From Candidatus Daviesbacteria bacterium (GTDB taxonomy: Bacteria; Patescibacteriota; Microgenomatia; Daviesbacterales; UBA10151), in the NCBI GenBank assembly GCA_016195715.1, contig JACPZA010000007.1, positions 1-45,857 on the forward strand: a DNA stretch of 45,857 bases, read 5' to 3'. Of the stretch, positions 1 through 8,337 are shown one piece after another. A program made the position numbers and the translations under genes. The notes under the pieces are model-generated. The model worked only from the letters and a program-made list of their open reading frames with translations, had not been told where the DNA came from and ran no database searches. How positions within the stretch are numbered: position 1 is the stretch's first letter; every line of letters starts with the position of its first letter.

Positions 1-402
1 GATGCTGGGAAATTAATTGGCCGAAATGGTGAAACACTTTCTTCACTGCAGCTAATTGTAAACCAAATTCTGGCTAATCTAAAGCGCAAACAAGGCAAAG
101 AAGAAGAGTTAGTTCGGGTAATAATCGATATCTCTAATTGGCGAAAGGGTAAAGAAGAGGAATTGGCTCATAAAGCCAGGCTTTGGGCAGAGAAAGTAAA
201 AGCCGATCAAAAAGAGATGGAGCTTGAACCAATGCCTGCTTGGCAAAGACGAGTTGTTCATGTAGTTATTCAAGAAACTGAAGGGGTGGAGTCGGAAAGT
301 TTTGGCGAAGGGGCTGATAGGCATTTAGTCATCAGACCAAGTTCAAAAGAAGTTTCAGCTGCCGATACTAAATCTTCAGCTGATGAAACTAGTACTGATT
401 GA
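1..402 (+). CDS. khpB: Jag/KhpB RNA-binding protein, C-terminal part (KH + R3H)
   Basis: The 5' end lies outside the window; the frame is open from base 1. The visible 133 residues start inside a KH domain with the G-x-x-G loop (IGRNGE). A charged helix follows, then an R3H domain with the R-x3-H signature (RRVVH). The tail after it is acidic and Ser/Ala/Thr-rich. Jag/KhpB proteins bind single-stranded RNA and usually lie after rnpA and yidC, which would be expected just upstream. The gene ends with TGA and its last 20 bases overlap the next gene. The domain order makes the family call firm; the RNA targets cannot be deduced. Confidence 0.9.
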   Translation, partial: DAGKLIGRNGETLSSLQLIVNQILANLKRKQGKEEELVRVIIDISNWRKGKEEELAHKARLWAEKVKADQKEMELEPMPAWQRRVVHVVIQETEGVESESFGEGADRHLVIRPSSKEVSAADTKSSADETSTD

Positions 403-1609
403 GAAAATATTCTTATTTTTAACCCTGCTTTTTTTACCAACTCAACTAGGTAAACATTTTTTTCTAAAATTTAGTTATATCTATTCCCTGCCAATAGATT
501 ATTTAGCTCCAACTCTATATTTTTGGGACTTACTAGTTTTATTCTTAGTATTTATTTGGTTGATTCAAAAACCAAAGATCAACAAACAAGCTCTATTTTT
601 GGGTTTAATTTTTATATTTTCTCAACTGCTCTCTTTAATTAAAGCTGTAAATGTTGGGTCAGGTCTATTTAGATTAGAGCAGCTAAGTTTGAGTTTAGCT
701 TTTGGAATTTATCTAGCATCCAAAGATTGGAAACAGTTAGAAGACTTTATAAAATTTCCTTTGATAGCAGCTTTAATTTTTGAATCTTTACTTTCAATTT
801 TACAATTTTTAACTAATCGCTCGAGCATTTTTTGGATTTTTGGTGAAAGAAGTTTTTCTGTGACTACTCCATCAATTGCTAAGTTTGATTTTTTTAATCA
901 GGTTTTTTTAAGGCCTTATGGGACTTTCCCGCACCCAAATTTACTAGCCGCTTTTTTGGTCTTATTAGTTCCTTTGCTTATTTTTCCTTTAAAAAATAAT
1001 TTTAAGTTTATTTTGTTTGGGTTATCTTTTTTGGTGGCGTTTTTAAGTTTTTCTAGAGTAGCAGTCTTAGTATTAATTTTAGAAACCTTCATATTTTTAA
1101 GAAGCAGACTGAAATTTTTAATCATCCCAGCATTGATCATTACCCCCTTTTTAATAATTAGATTTGGGGCAGCATTTAGTTTTGATTATTTATCAATTTT
1201 AAGACGAGAAGAATTGATTTCAATTGCTTGGAGCGATTTTTTATCATCACCATTTTTGGGAATTGGCCTAAATAATTTTATTAATCAAACTGCTGTTTCT
1301 AATTTAATTTCCGGACCGAATAGATTTTTACAACCAGTACATAATATATTTTTGCTTGAACTCTCAGAAACTGGTTTAGTCGGATTTTTGGGCTTTTTAA
1401 TGCTAATTTTATTACCAATGAAAAAGCTTATGAGAAATAAAACAAACTATTACGGCAAAATATTGTTATTTATTTGGGGGACAATTTCTTTTTTAGGGCT
1501 TTTTGATCACTATTTTTTAACCTTAGCCCAGGGACAAAGATTGCTTTTTCTAATTTGGGGATTATCCATGCTAGAATTAAAAAGTGGAAATCTTAAAAAA
1601 AGTCTTTAA
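383..1609 (+). CDS. O-antigen ligase/polymerase-like membrane protein (Wzy_C family)
   Basis: A 408-aa polytopic membrane protein with about ten to twelve hydrophobic segments. Residues 177-190 (RPYGTFPHPNLLAA) match the typical 'R-x-x-GTF-x-h-PN' loop of the O-antigen ligase/Wzy_C family. The C-terminal half has the family-like VHN...LLELSETGLVG segment. Such proteins polymerise or transfer lipid-linked oligosaccharides on the outer face of the membrane. The ATG at 383 lies inside jag, and the 3' end overlaps the flippase by 26 bases, so the genes are translationally coupled. Substrate unknown; ligase and polymerase cannot be told apart by sequence alone. Confidence 0.8.
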   Translation: MKLVLIEKIFLFLTLLFLPTQLGKHFFLKFSYIYSLPIDYLAPTLYFWDLLVLFLVFIWLIQKPKINKQALFLGLIFIFSQLLSLIKAVNVGSGLFRLEQLSLSLAFGIYLASKDWKQLEDFIKFPLIAALIFESLLSILQFLTNRSSIFWIFGERSFSVTTPSIAKFDFFNQVFLRPYGTFPHPNLLAAFLVLLVPLLIFPLKNNFKFILFGLSFLVAFLSFSRVAVLVLILETFIFLRSRLKFLIIPALIITPFLIIRFGAAFSFDYLSILRREELISIAWSDFLSSPFLGIGLNNFINQTAVSNLISGPNRFLQPVHNIFLLELSETGLVGFLGFLMLILLPMKKLMRNKTNYYGKILLFIWGTISFLGLFDHYFLTLAQGQRLLFLIWGLSMLELKSGNLKKSL

Positions 1610-2807
1610 ACAAACTGCTTGGCAGCTAATTGGTAAAGTTGCAAGTAGCATTTCAACTTTAATTATTTTAGGCTTAGTTTCCAGGTATTATGGAAAAGCT
1701 GGAATTGGTGAGTTTAGTTTGGCGCTGACTTATTTAAGTTTTTTTTATCTAGCCTCAGATTTAGGTTTAAACTCCTACCTACTCCCCCGACTAAAAACTG
1801 ATTTATCTGAAGTAAATAAATTAATTAATTTTCGATTTAGCTTTTCTTTGTTTTTGGTAGTTGTTGCCAATTTAGGAGTTTTTTTAATGCCATTTAAAAA
1901 CAGTAATTTTAATCTGGCAGTTTTTTTAGGATCCTTAACTATTATAGCAAGTAGTTTAATCACTTCTGCTAATTTAATATTCCAAAAATATTTGTCTTAT
2001 GAAAACGCAACTATTGCTTCATCAGTTGGTTCATTAGCTGTGATTCCCCTAATGGTTTTATTGGTTTTTTTTAATTTGCCAATTGGGTTTTTAATTTTAG
2101 CTCCCCTATTTGGACTAACCATTAATTGTTTAATTGCCTTAAGTTTAGTTAAAAAATTTTTTACCTTGGATATGGAAGATCCAGATTTAAAATATAGTTT
2201 TAATCTTTTAAAGTCTGCTTGGCCAATATCACTAACTTTAATTTTAAATACTCTTTATTTTCGAGTAGATAGCTTTATTTTATCAAGCTCTAAATCGTTT
2301 ACCGAGGTGGGGATTTATAACCTAGCCTATTCTTTTTTTCAAACTGCACTAGTTTTACCTACCTTTATTATGAATGGTTATTTTCCCTTGCTGCTTAATT
2401 TTTTAGAGAAAGGTAAATCTAGTTTTTTTATCCAAATTAAAAATGCGGGCTTACTTCTTTTTCTGATCTCCATCTTGGGTATTGTTTTAACATTTGGACT
2501 CGGACCTATCTTAATTAATTTAATAAGCGGGAATAATTTTTCAGAATCTGCCCATGCCTTAAATTTATTGTCACTTGGTTTTCCGGCTTATTTTTTATCA
2601 TCACTTTTAATGTGGACACTGCTGGCTTTAAAAAAGTATTATCACCTGGCTTTAATTTATTTTATTGGTCTGGTTGCTAATTTAGCACTAAACTTAATTT
2701 TCATCCCTAAATATTCTTATATAGCTGCTTCATTGAATACCGGAATTTCAGAATATTTAATACTTTTACTACTTGCACTTACTTTATACAAAATCATAAA
2801 ATCTTAA
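1584..2807 (+). CDS. Polysaccharide flippase, MOP superfamily (Wzx-like)
   Basis: A 407-aa protein made almost entirely of hydrophobic helices (about 12). The N-terminus (TAWQLIGKVASSISTLIILGLVSRYYG is its opening helix region, residues 11-37) is typical of Polysacc_synt flippases, followed by the 'G-x-x-S-x-A-L-x-Y' region. The expected role is moving polyprenyl-linked oligosaccharides across the membrane. The start is GTG at 1584, inside the preceding O-antigen-ligase-like gene; the pairing of polymerase/ligase and flippase supports one glycan export pathway. No glycosyltransferases follow directly, so the repeat unit must be built by genes elsewhere. Confidence 0.8.
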   Translation: MEILKKVFKQTAWQLIGKVASSISTLIILGLVSRYYGKAGIGEFSLALTYLSFFYLASDLGLNSYLLPRLKTDLSEVNKLINFRFSFSLFLVVVANLGVFLMPFKNSNFNLAVFLGSLTIIASSLITSANLIFQKYLSYENATIASSVGSLAVIPLMVLLVFFNLPIGFLILAPLFGLTINCLIALSLVKKFFTLDMEDPDLKYSFNLLKSAWPISLTLILNTLYFRVDSFILSSSKSFTEVGIYNLAYSFFQTALVLPTFIMNGYFPLLLNFLEKGKSSFFIQIKNAGLLLFLISILGIVLTFGLGPILINLISGNNFSESAHALNLLSLGFPAYFLSSLLMWTLLALKKYYHLALIYFIGLVANLALNLIFIPKYSYIAASLNTGISEYLILLLLALTLYKIIKS

Positions 2808-2810
2808 ACT

Positions 2811-3218
2811 GTGAATTTAATAGTTAACACTGATGGAGCTTCCCGCGGTAATCCAGGACCTGCATCCTATGGCTATGTTATTAAAACTGATACTGGTGTA
2901 ATTTTGCACCAGGAGGGTAAAACCATTGGCTACAATACTAATAATGTTGCCGAATATACCGCTGTTTGGAAGTCGCTTGAATATATTCATAATAAATATC
3001 TCCATAAAGCTCCACATAATATTGAAGTTGTCTCTGATTCTCAGTTAATAGTTAGACAACTTTCTGGAAAGTATAAAATTAAAAATTTAAACTTAAAGAA
3101 AATTTATAATCAGATTAAGATTTTGGAATCGAGTTTAGGAAGGGTAAAATTTAGAAGCGTTCCTCGAGAACAAAACTTTATAGCCGATAGGCTAGCTAAC
3201 ATTGCGCTAGATTCATAA
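2811..3218 (+). CDS. rnhA: Ribonuclease HI-family protein
   Basis: A 135-aa RNase H fold. The acidic catalytic set is visible: D8 in NTDGASRGNPG, E48 in NNVAEYTA, D76 in SDSQ, and D126 in the closing IADRLAN. The family cuts the RNA strand of RNA-DNA hybrids, for example primers and R-loops. Its length and the 'DGASRGNPGP' start are closer to the short RNase HI-like group than to E. coli RnhA, which has an extra basic handle. The start is GTG at 2811, 3 bases after the flippase stop, with no Shine-Dalgarno, so it is probably translated from the same mRNA. Confidence 0.88.
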   Translation: MNLIVNTDGASRGNPGPASYGYVIKTDTGVILHQEGKTIGYNTNNVAEYTAVWKSLEYIHNKYLHKAPHNIEVVSDSQLIVRQLSGKYKIKNLNLKKIYNQIKILESSLGRVKFRSVPREQNFIADRLANIALDS

Positions 3219-3357
3219 GTTTTCACAATTATTTATTGGTCCAATCTTTAGCAAAATTCTATAAATTGTTTAGTAAATACAATTTAACCCCTACGTTATA
3301 TTTCGATACTAATTCGCTATCTTGTATGTTCAACTAGCTTAGGTTTAACATTTATAC

Positions 3358-6291
3358 GTGCCTGAATTCGGAAAAAATATCAACCCAAAAAATAGTATTA
3401 TGGTTTCGCGAAATCGTCCGCTGGGATTTGTTGTGGGAGCAGCGGGGTTTTTAGGGTCAAAACTAGTCGAGACTTTGCTTAAAAAAAATATTCAGGTTAT
3501 CGGAGTTGATGACTTAAGTTATGGCAAGGTTGAAAATCTAAAAGAGGCAACCAAAGATAAAGACTTTCATTTTATCAATACTTCAATTAATGAAGATTTA
3601 ACTTTAACCCTGCCTCGTCTAGATTATGCTTTTTTTGTAGCTGAATCCTCAGATAGTTTTAAGCTTTATAAACAGGGTTTGCTTAATTTCTTAAGGTTTA
3701 TTAAGGAATACAAAGCAAGCTCACCAAAAATTGTTTTAGCTTCATCAATTGAGTTGTATGGCAGAAATTTAAATAACTTGCTTGAGGATTTAAAAGCAGC
3801 TGAGGTATTAATAGCTAAGTTCGTTAAAGAGCATAATTTAAATGCTCGGGTTGTCAGGTTGTCTTCTTTATACGGGCCAAAAATGCACTTTAGAAATGAG
3901 CAAGATCCATTAACTCGGTTAATTCAAGCTGCTTTATTAGATAAGTTGCAAGAAGAGCAAACGTCACTAGATTTTAGTACCCGCAGTTTATTTATTGATG
4001 ATGCGGTGGATCTACTTTTAAAAACTGTTTTTAAAGGTTCAACTTCACAGAAAATTTATGATGGAGTCGCAGATATTCCAGTTAAAATTTCAGAAATAAA
4101 GCAGATCTTGCTTGATCCAGTTTGGCATGATATGAAGGGCTTTAGCCCAACTGAACTGCCACCCTGGCCAACTCCTAATTTAAAAAAAACTGAAAGCGAG
4201 TTGGATTGGAGGCCAAAAGTTAATTTAGTTAAGGGTTTGCGAGAAACCATCAGTTACTTTAAAGATAACAGCATAGAAATTCCTGAGTTAAAAAAAGAAA
4301 GTCTAAGCGAACAAAAAAGAGAGCTACTTCTGGAGCAATCAATCGTCCCACCTCCAGCTAATAAATTGGCAGAAAATAAGGAGTCTTTGCCAAAAACTCA
4401 AATTGAAGAAAAAAGAAAAACTAAATTAAATATTAAAGCGGGGAAATTGAGAAAAAATTTTGGATTAGTCTTGGGTGTTGCAATTATTTGTTTTGGGTTA
4501 ATTTTGCCAATTTTTAATTTGGCTTATGGTGCAATTTCTATTAAACAACATTTACAACAATCGAAAGTCTATTTAAGTAAAGGGGATTTTAGCTCAGCCC
4601 TAAATGAAACTCAAGCTGCTGCAAATTCAGTTTCTGAAATGAAAGCATTTTTAGCAAGTCTATCAATTTTAGAAAGAGTCAGTTTCTTAAATAGTCAAAT
4701 TAATGGAGTAAATAATTTATTGGATGTAACAGAACAGGGGATTGAAGCAATTAACCAAGGAGCTTTGGGGATGAAAGCCTTATATCAAACCACGAAAGTG
4801 ATTTCTGGTGAAGATAGATCTGATCCGGATAATTTATATAAAGATGCCCAGCTTCATTTAACTGCCGCCGATTCGGAAATTGCTCAAGTAAAATTGGCTC
4901 TACAAAGTGATGAGTTTAAATCATTTCCTGGCTTTATCCAGCCAGAATTAAAAGATTTTCAATCTAAATTAAATTTATATGCTGATTTAATTGATAAAGC
5001 CAAAGATGCCTCTTACTTAATGCCTCAAGTCACCGCAGTTAAAGATAAAAAGGTCTATTTAGTGCTCTTGCAAAATAATTTAGAACTTCGCCCAACTGGT
5101 GGGTTTATTGGTTCATACGCCCGAATTGAGTTTTTAAATGGTCATATTAATAAAATTTCAGTTGATGATATTTATAATTTAGATGGGCAGTTAAAAGAGC
5201 ATATTGAACCACCAGCAGAGATCAAAAATGACCTAGGACAAAAAGATTTTTATTTAAGGGATTCAAACTTTGAGCCAGATTTTCCAACAGCTGCTCGTCA
5301 AGCTGAATTTTTTTACAATAAAGAAGCAGGGGAAAGGGTTAATGGAGTTCTTGCTATGGATTTATCTGCCTCAGCTAATTTAATTAATGCAATTGGTGGA
5401 CTAGATCTGCCAGATTATTCAGAAAATATTACCAAAGACAACTTATTTGAAAAAGTTATTTCTCATGCTGAGGTTAATTTTTTCCCAGGCTCACAAGCAA
5501 AGCGTAACTATTTAACAAATTTAGAAACACAGCTTTTTAATAAAATATTTTTTCTCTCGGATCAAAACTGGCCAGCTATAGTAACAGCCTTAGGCCAGTC
5601 TCTTGAGCAAAAACACTTTTTAATTTATCTATCTGATCCCCAAGTTTTTTCTTATATTGCTTCACAAAATTGGTCTGGGATTTTACCTCGTCAAGCTGCA
5701 AGCATTCCTGGTGAAACCAATGACTTTTTATTTCCAGTTGAAGCTAACTTAGGAGCAAATAAAGCTAATTTTTATTTAGATAGAAGCTATAAGTTAGAAA
5801 CAGAGATTGGTAAAGATGGAGAGATTTTACATCATTTAACTATTAATTATAAAAACAATAGCCCATCTGAAGTTTTTCCAGGTGGAATTTATAAAAATAG
5901 ATTTAGAATTTATTTACCAGCTGGTACAAAATTAACCAAAGCTATGCTAGGAACAGAAGATATTACCTCAAAAGTCAGTCCATTTGCAGATTATAATCGG
6001 GCTGGCTTTTCCATGTTAGTTGAGATTGCTCCTAAAGAACAAAAATCTTTAAGTTTAAATTATCAATTAGCTAAAGCTTTGAGTTTTAAAGATAGTCAAA
6101 ATAAATATCGCTTGGATGTAATTAAACAACCTGGGACAAATCAAGATAATTTCCAGTGGAATTTAACTTTTCCAATTAATTTACAGATAAAGTCTGACAA
6201 TAAAGATAATTTAACATCAAGTCAGGAGTTAGATATTGCGACTAGTTTAATTTCTGATAAATCATTTCTAGTTAACTTCCAAAAGAAATAA
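3358..6291 (+). CDS. Fusion: SDR/NAD-epimerase-like domain + membrane anchor + DUF4012 domain
   Basis: A 977-aa two-domain protein. Residues 20-300 are an extended SDR/epimerase-like Rossmann domain with GAAGFLG at 27-33 and SSIELYG at 129-135. The usual Y-x3-K is LLEDLK: K146 is present but L142 replaces the catalytic Tyr, so dehydrogenase chemistry is doubtful. A charged linker (about 305-365) and one membrane segment (369-391) follow. The rest, to 977, is a DUF4012 domain with its hallmark LRPTGGFIGSYAR. The topology suggests a cytoplasmic Rossmann part and an outside DUF4012 part. DUF4012 function is unknown. The start is GTG at 3358; an ATG at 3400 (residue 15) fits the Rossmann start better and is a serious alternative. 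Confidence 0.85.
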   Translation: MPEFGKNINPKNSIMVSRNRPLGFVVGAAGFLGSKLVETLLKKNIQVIGVDDLSYGKVENLKEATKDKDFHFINTSINEDLTLTLPRLDYAFFVAESSDSFKLYKQGLLNFLRFIKEYKASSPKIVLASSIELYGRNLNNLLEDLKAAEVLIAKFVKEHNLNARVVRLSSLYGPKMHFRNEQDPLTRLIQAALLDKLQEEQTSLDFSTRSLFIDDAVDLLLKTVFKGSTSQKIYDGVADIPVKISEIKQILLDPVWHDMKGFSPTELPPWPTPNLKKTESELDWRPKVNLVKGLRETISYFKDNSIEIPELKKESLSEQKRELLLEQSIVPPPANKLAENKESLPKTQIEEKRKTKLNIKAGKLRKNFGLVLGVAIICFGLILPIFNLAYGAISIKQHLQQSKVYLSKGDFSSALNETQAAANSVSEMKAFLASLSILERVSFLNSQINGVNNLLDVTEQGIEAINQGALGMKALYQTTKVISGEDRSDPDNLYKDAQLHLTAADSEIAQVKLALQSDEFKSFPGFIQPELKDFQSKLNLYADLIDKAKDASYLMPQVTAVKDKKVYLVLLQNNLELRPTGGFIGSYARIEFLNGHINKISVDDIYNLDGQLKEHIEPPAEIKNDLGQKDFYLRDSNFEPDFPTAARQAEFFYNKEAGERVNGVLAMDLSASANLINAIGGLDLPDYSENITKDNLFEKVISHAEVNFFPGSQAKRNYLTNLETQLFNKIFFLSDQNWPAIVTALGQSLEQKHFLIYLSDPQVFSYIASQNWSGILPRQAASIPGETNDFLFPVEANLGANKANFYLDRSYKLETEIGKDGEILHHLTINYKNNSPSEVFPGGIYKNRFRIYLPAGTKLTKAMLGTEDITSKVSPFADYNRAGFSMLVEIAPKEQKSLSLNYQLAKALSFKDSQNKYRLDVIKQPGTNQDNFQWNLTFPINLQIKSDNKDNLTSSQELDIATSLISDKSFLVNFQKK

Positions 6292-6362
6292 TTTTAAAAA
6301 CCATAGTAAAACAATTTCGGCCTAAATCGAACAAGCTTTGCACGTCCACTTTACTCTCAAAC

Positions 6363-6390
6363 TTGATTGTTCATACTTGAGTGTGATAAA
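6363..6390 (+). promoter_or_regulatory. Putative promoter of rplY
   Basis: TTGATT (6363-6368), a 16-base spacer and GATAAA (6385-6390) preceded by TG (extended -10). Transcription would start near 6397 and leave a leader of about 17 nt before the ATG at 6414. The promoter overlaps two interleaved inverted repeats: GAACAA 6329-6334 with TTGTTC 6367-6372, and ACTCTCAA 6353-6360 with TTGAGTGT 6377-6384 (one mismatch). Confidence 0.4.
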
Positions 6391-6413
6391 TTTACTAAAG
6401 CTAAAATTAAAAT

Positions 6414-7187
6414 ATGGATAGAATTAGTTTAAACGCCAATGAGCGAAGCGTAGTTGGTAAAAAAGTTAAAACTTTAAGAAAACAGGGTTTAGTTCCCGGA
6501 CATGTCTATGGTGATAAAGTTGAAGGAGAGAATGTGGCAGTGGTTGGGACTGAATTCTTAAAAGTTTTTGCTCATGCCGGAGAAACAGGACTTATAGATT
6601 TAAAAATTGGTAGCGAAAAAGTTAGACCCGTTTTAATTCGGGATATCCAATACGATCCAGTTAAAGATAATTTATTAAATATTGATTTTTATCAAGTTAA
6701 TTTAAGAGAAAAAGTTACAGTGCCAGTGCCAGTTGTTTTAATTGGTGATCAACCAGAATCAGTCCATATGGGTGAGGCTGTGGTGTTACAAACTTTATCT
6801 GAAGTTTCAGTTGAAGCACTACCAACAGATTTAATTGAAAAAATTGAAGTGAATATTAGTAACTTAAAAAATATTGATGATGCAATAAGTGTTGCACAGT
6901 TAAATATAGACCGCTCCAAATTAAATATTCTAGCAGATGGGGAAGAAATTGTAGTCAAACTAGCTCCAGCTATTACTGAGGAGATGAAGAAGTTAATGGA
7001 AGAACAGGCTGCTGAACAAGCTGCGGCTGCAGAAGCTGCTGCAACTGCAGAGGGAGTTGAGGGAGAAGCAAAAGTTGAAGGTGAAGAAGGGGCAGAAGCA
7101 GCAGAGGGTGAACAAGCTACAGAAGGTGGGGAAGTAGCAAAACCTGAAAGCTTGGAAGCTGAAAAAGCTCCTGAAGAAGCCAAATAA
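6414..7187 (+). CDS. rplY: 50S ribosomal protein bL25 (Ctc/TL5 type)
   Basis: A 257-aa protein. The N-terminal about 95 residues are the 5S-rRNA-binding L25 domain (R-x3-G-K-K-V-K-x-LRKQGLVPGHVYG). Residues about 100-185 are the TL5/Ctc C-terminal beta domain. The tail from about 190 is low-complexity Ala/Glu/Gly and strongly acidic. The long two-domain form is usual in Gram-positives and many CPR. It stands alone with its own probable promoter, between the DUF4012 fusion and a convergent gene. The acidic tail is probably disordered. Confidence 0.93.
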   Translation: MDRISLNANERSVVGKKVKTLRKQGLVPGHVYGDKVEGENVAVVGTEFLKVFAHAGETGLIDLKIGSEKVRPVLIRDIQYDPVKDNLLNIDFYQVNLREKVTVPVPVVLIGDQPESVHMGEAVVLQTLSEVSVEALPTDLIEKIEVNISNLKNIDDAISVAQLNIDRSKLNILADGEEIVVKLAPAITEEMKKLMEEQAAEQAAAAEAAATAEGVEGEAKVEGEEGAEAAEGEQATEGGEVAKPESLEAEKAPEEAK

Positions 7188-7417
7188 TTTTAGTTAAGCG
7201 GGGAACTTGCGTTAAATTTGCGGAGAATTTATCTATTAATTAGCCTCAAATAGATTGTCCGACATGATTAATTCAAAAGATTAGGAGTTAATCATCCTTG
7301 GCTTTCTGCCATTGTTCCTACCATTGGTTTTTACTCTCTACCCTAACTTTACCCTGGTTTAAAAGTTTATGGATTAAATATGTTTGTAGAAGATAGACTG
7401 AGTTAACTTTATATAAT
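7188..7417. other. Convergent intergenic region, no gene recognised
   Basis: A 230-base gap between bL25 (+) and a gene on the opposite strand. It holds a dyad GATTAA...TTAATC around 7266-7293, but no hairpin followed by a T-run and no open frame worth calling. It is unusual here because the other convergent pairs in the window are separated by at most 6 bases or overlap. Confidence 0.4.
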
Positions 7418-8296
7418 TTATCTTATTCGGAATCTTTGAAGTTGTGGACTATTTAAAAATGCTTGTATTGCTAAGTCAGTGTTTTGGCGAGCTATGAAAT
7501 AATATCTTTGGATCCCTTGTTGAGCACCAGTTTTTACCACTTTTTCAAGCATCCGGAAGGGGGTCTGTGAGGATTCTAAAACAGCAATAAACTCCGCGAA
7601 ATCTCTAGTCAGCATTTTAAACCCTGATTGACGAATCACATCCATAACTCGACTGATAGCTGGATCATCTGATGTTAATTCTTTTCGATAAAGTCCAAGA
7701 TTAACTAAATTAAGTAGTTCTTGAAGCTGCTCTGTGCTAGCTGCTAGATCCTTTAAACCAAGAATGATTCTTCTATTTTCTCTTAGCCTTTTTTTTAGAT
7801 GAGGTACTGGATAACCCCAACTTTCTAGAATCGGTTTAGCACTTGTAGCTTGTTGTTCTGACAGCCCTGCTTTTACAGCCGCTTCTTGAATAGTCATACC
7901 CTCCTCTAGTCCAGCAGCAATTGAAAGACTTACACCTCCAAGAGCTTGAGATATTCTTTGTCTACTTCTAAGAGATCGTGGTTTTGAAAGCTGAATCTTT
8001 TCAAGAGGAAATTGTTTCTGAAGCTCAGGGCTGGAATTTGCATGTATTTGCTGAATAGTCCAAGTTATTATTTGACCAATGCGTGAGTGTGACAAGGGTT
8101 TTTTTCCTTGTGCATAAGCAGCTGCCACATCTTTATAAGTTCCTTGGCTGGAAAAATAAGCCCCAGTAATATTTCTATCTCTAATCCAGTTTGGATTACT
8201 AGGTTCTATCAAATGAGCACCTTCAGCACAAGCAAGTTTTAAAAAAGTTCTAGTTTCGAAGTGAGCAAAAATTTGACCCTCTTTCGAGAAACTCAT
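7418..8296 (-). CDS. Unrecognised protein with HTH-like segments
   Basis: A 292-aa soluble, basic protein that I do not recognise. Two parts look like helix-turn-helix segments: about residues 52-80 (YKDVAAAYAQGKKPLSHSRI, then GQIITW), and about 132-160 (EGMTIQEAAVKAGLSEQQAT followed by a helix). The first resembles sigma-region-4-like 'T-x-x-x-V-A-x-x-x-G-x-S-x-x-R-I' patterns. There are no membrane segments and no cysteine clusters. The start is ATG 8296, with TATAAT 7 bases before it. It lies downstream of valS on the same strand but has its own strong promoter. A DNA-binding role is inference only. Confidence 0.6.
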   Translation of the reverse strand: MSFSKEGQIFAHFETRTFLKLACAEGAHLIEPSNPNWIRDRNITGAYFSSQGTYKDVAAAYAQGKKPLSHSRIGQIITWTIQQIHANSSPELQKQFPLEKIQLSKPRSLRSRQRISQALGGVSLSIAAGLEEGMTIQEAAVKAGLSEQQATSAKPILESWGYPVPHLKKRLRENRRIILGLKDLAASTEQLQELLNLVNLGLYRKELTSDDPAISRVMDVIRQSGFKMLTRDFAEFIAVLESSQTPFRMLEKVVKTGAQQGIQRYYFIARQNTDLAIQAFLNSPQLQRFRIR

Positions 8297-8303
8297 AAAG
8301 GAG

Positions 8304-8332
8304 ATTATACCCTATAGTTGGATTAAAATCAA
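8304..8332 (-). promoter_or_regulatory. Promoter with -10 box 7 bases before the start codon
   Basis: On the minus strand, TTGATT (8327-8332), a 17-base spacer and perfect TATAAT (8304-8309). Only 7 bases (8297-8303) separate the -10 box from the ATG at 8296, so the mRNA is predicted to start at or next to the start codon (leaderless). Confidence 0.7.
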
Positions 8333-8337
8333 AGTCT

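Noticed and set aside
2817-3017. Antisense frame within rnhA
   Set aside because: It overlaps the conserved RNase H active-site codons, so the plus strand is clearly the coding one.
6749-7183. 144-aa open frame antisense to rplY
   Set aside because: Ser/Ala-rich translation is the mirror of the Ala/Glu-rich bL25 tail; no promoter or start context.
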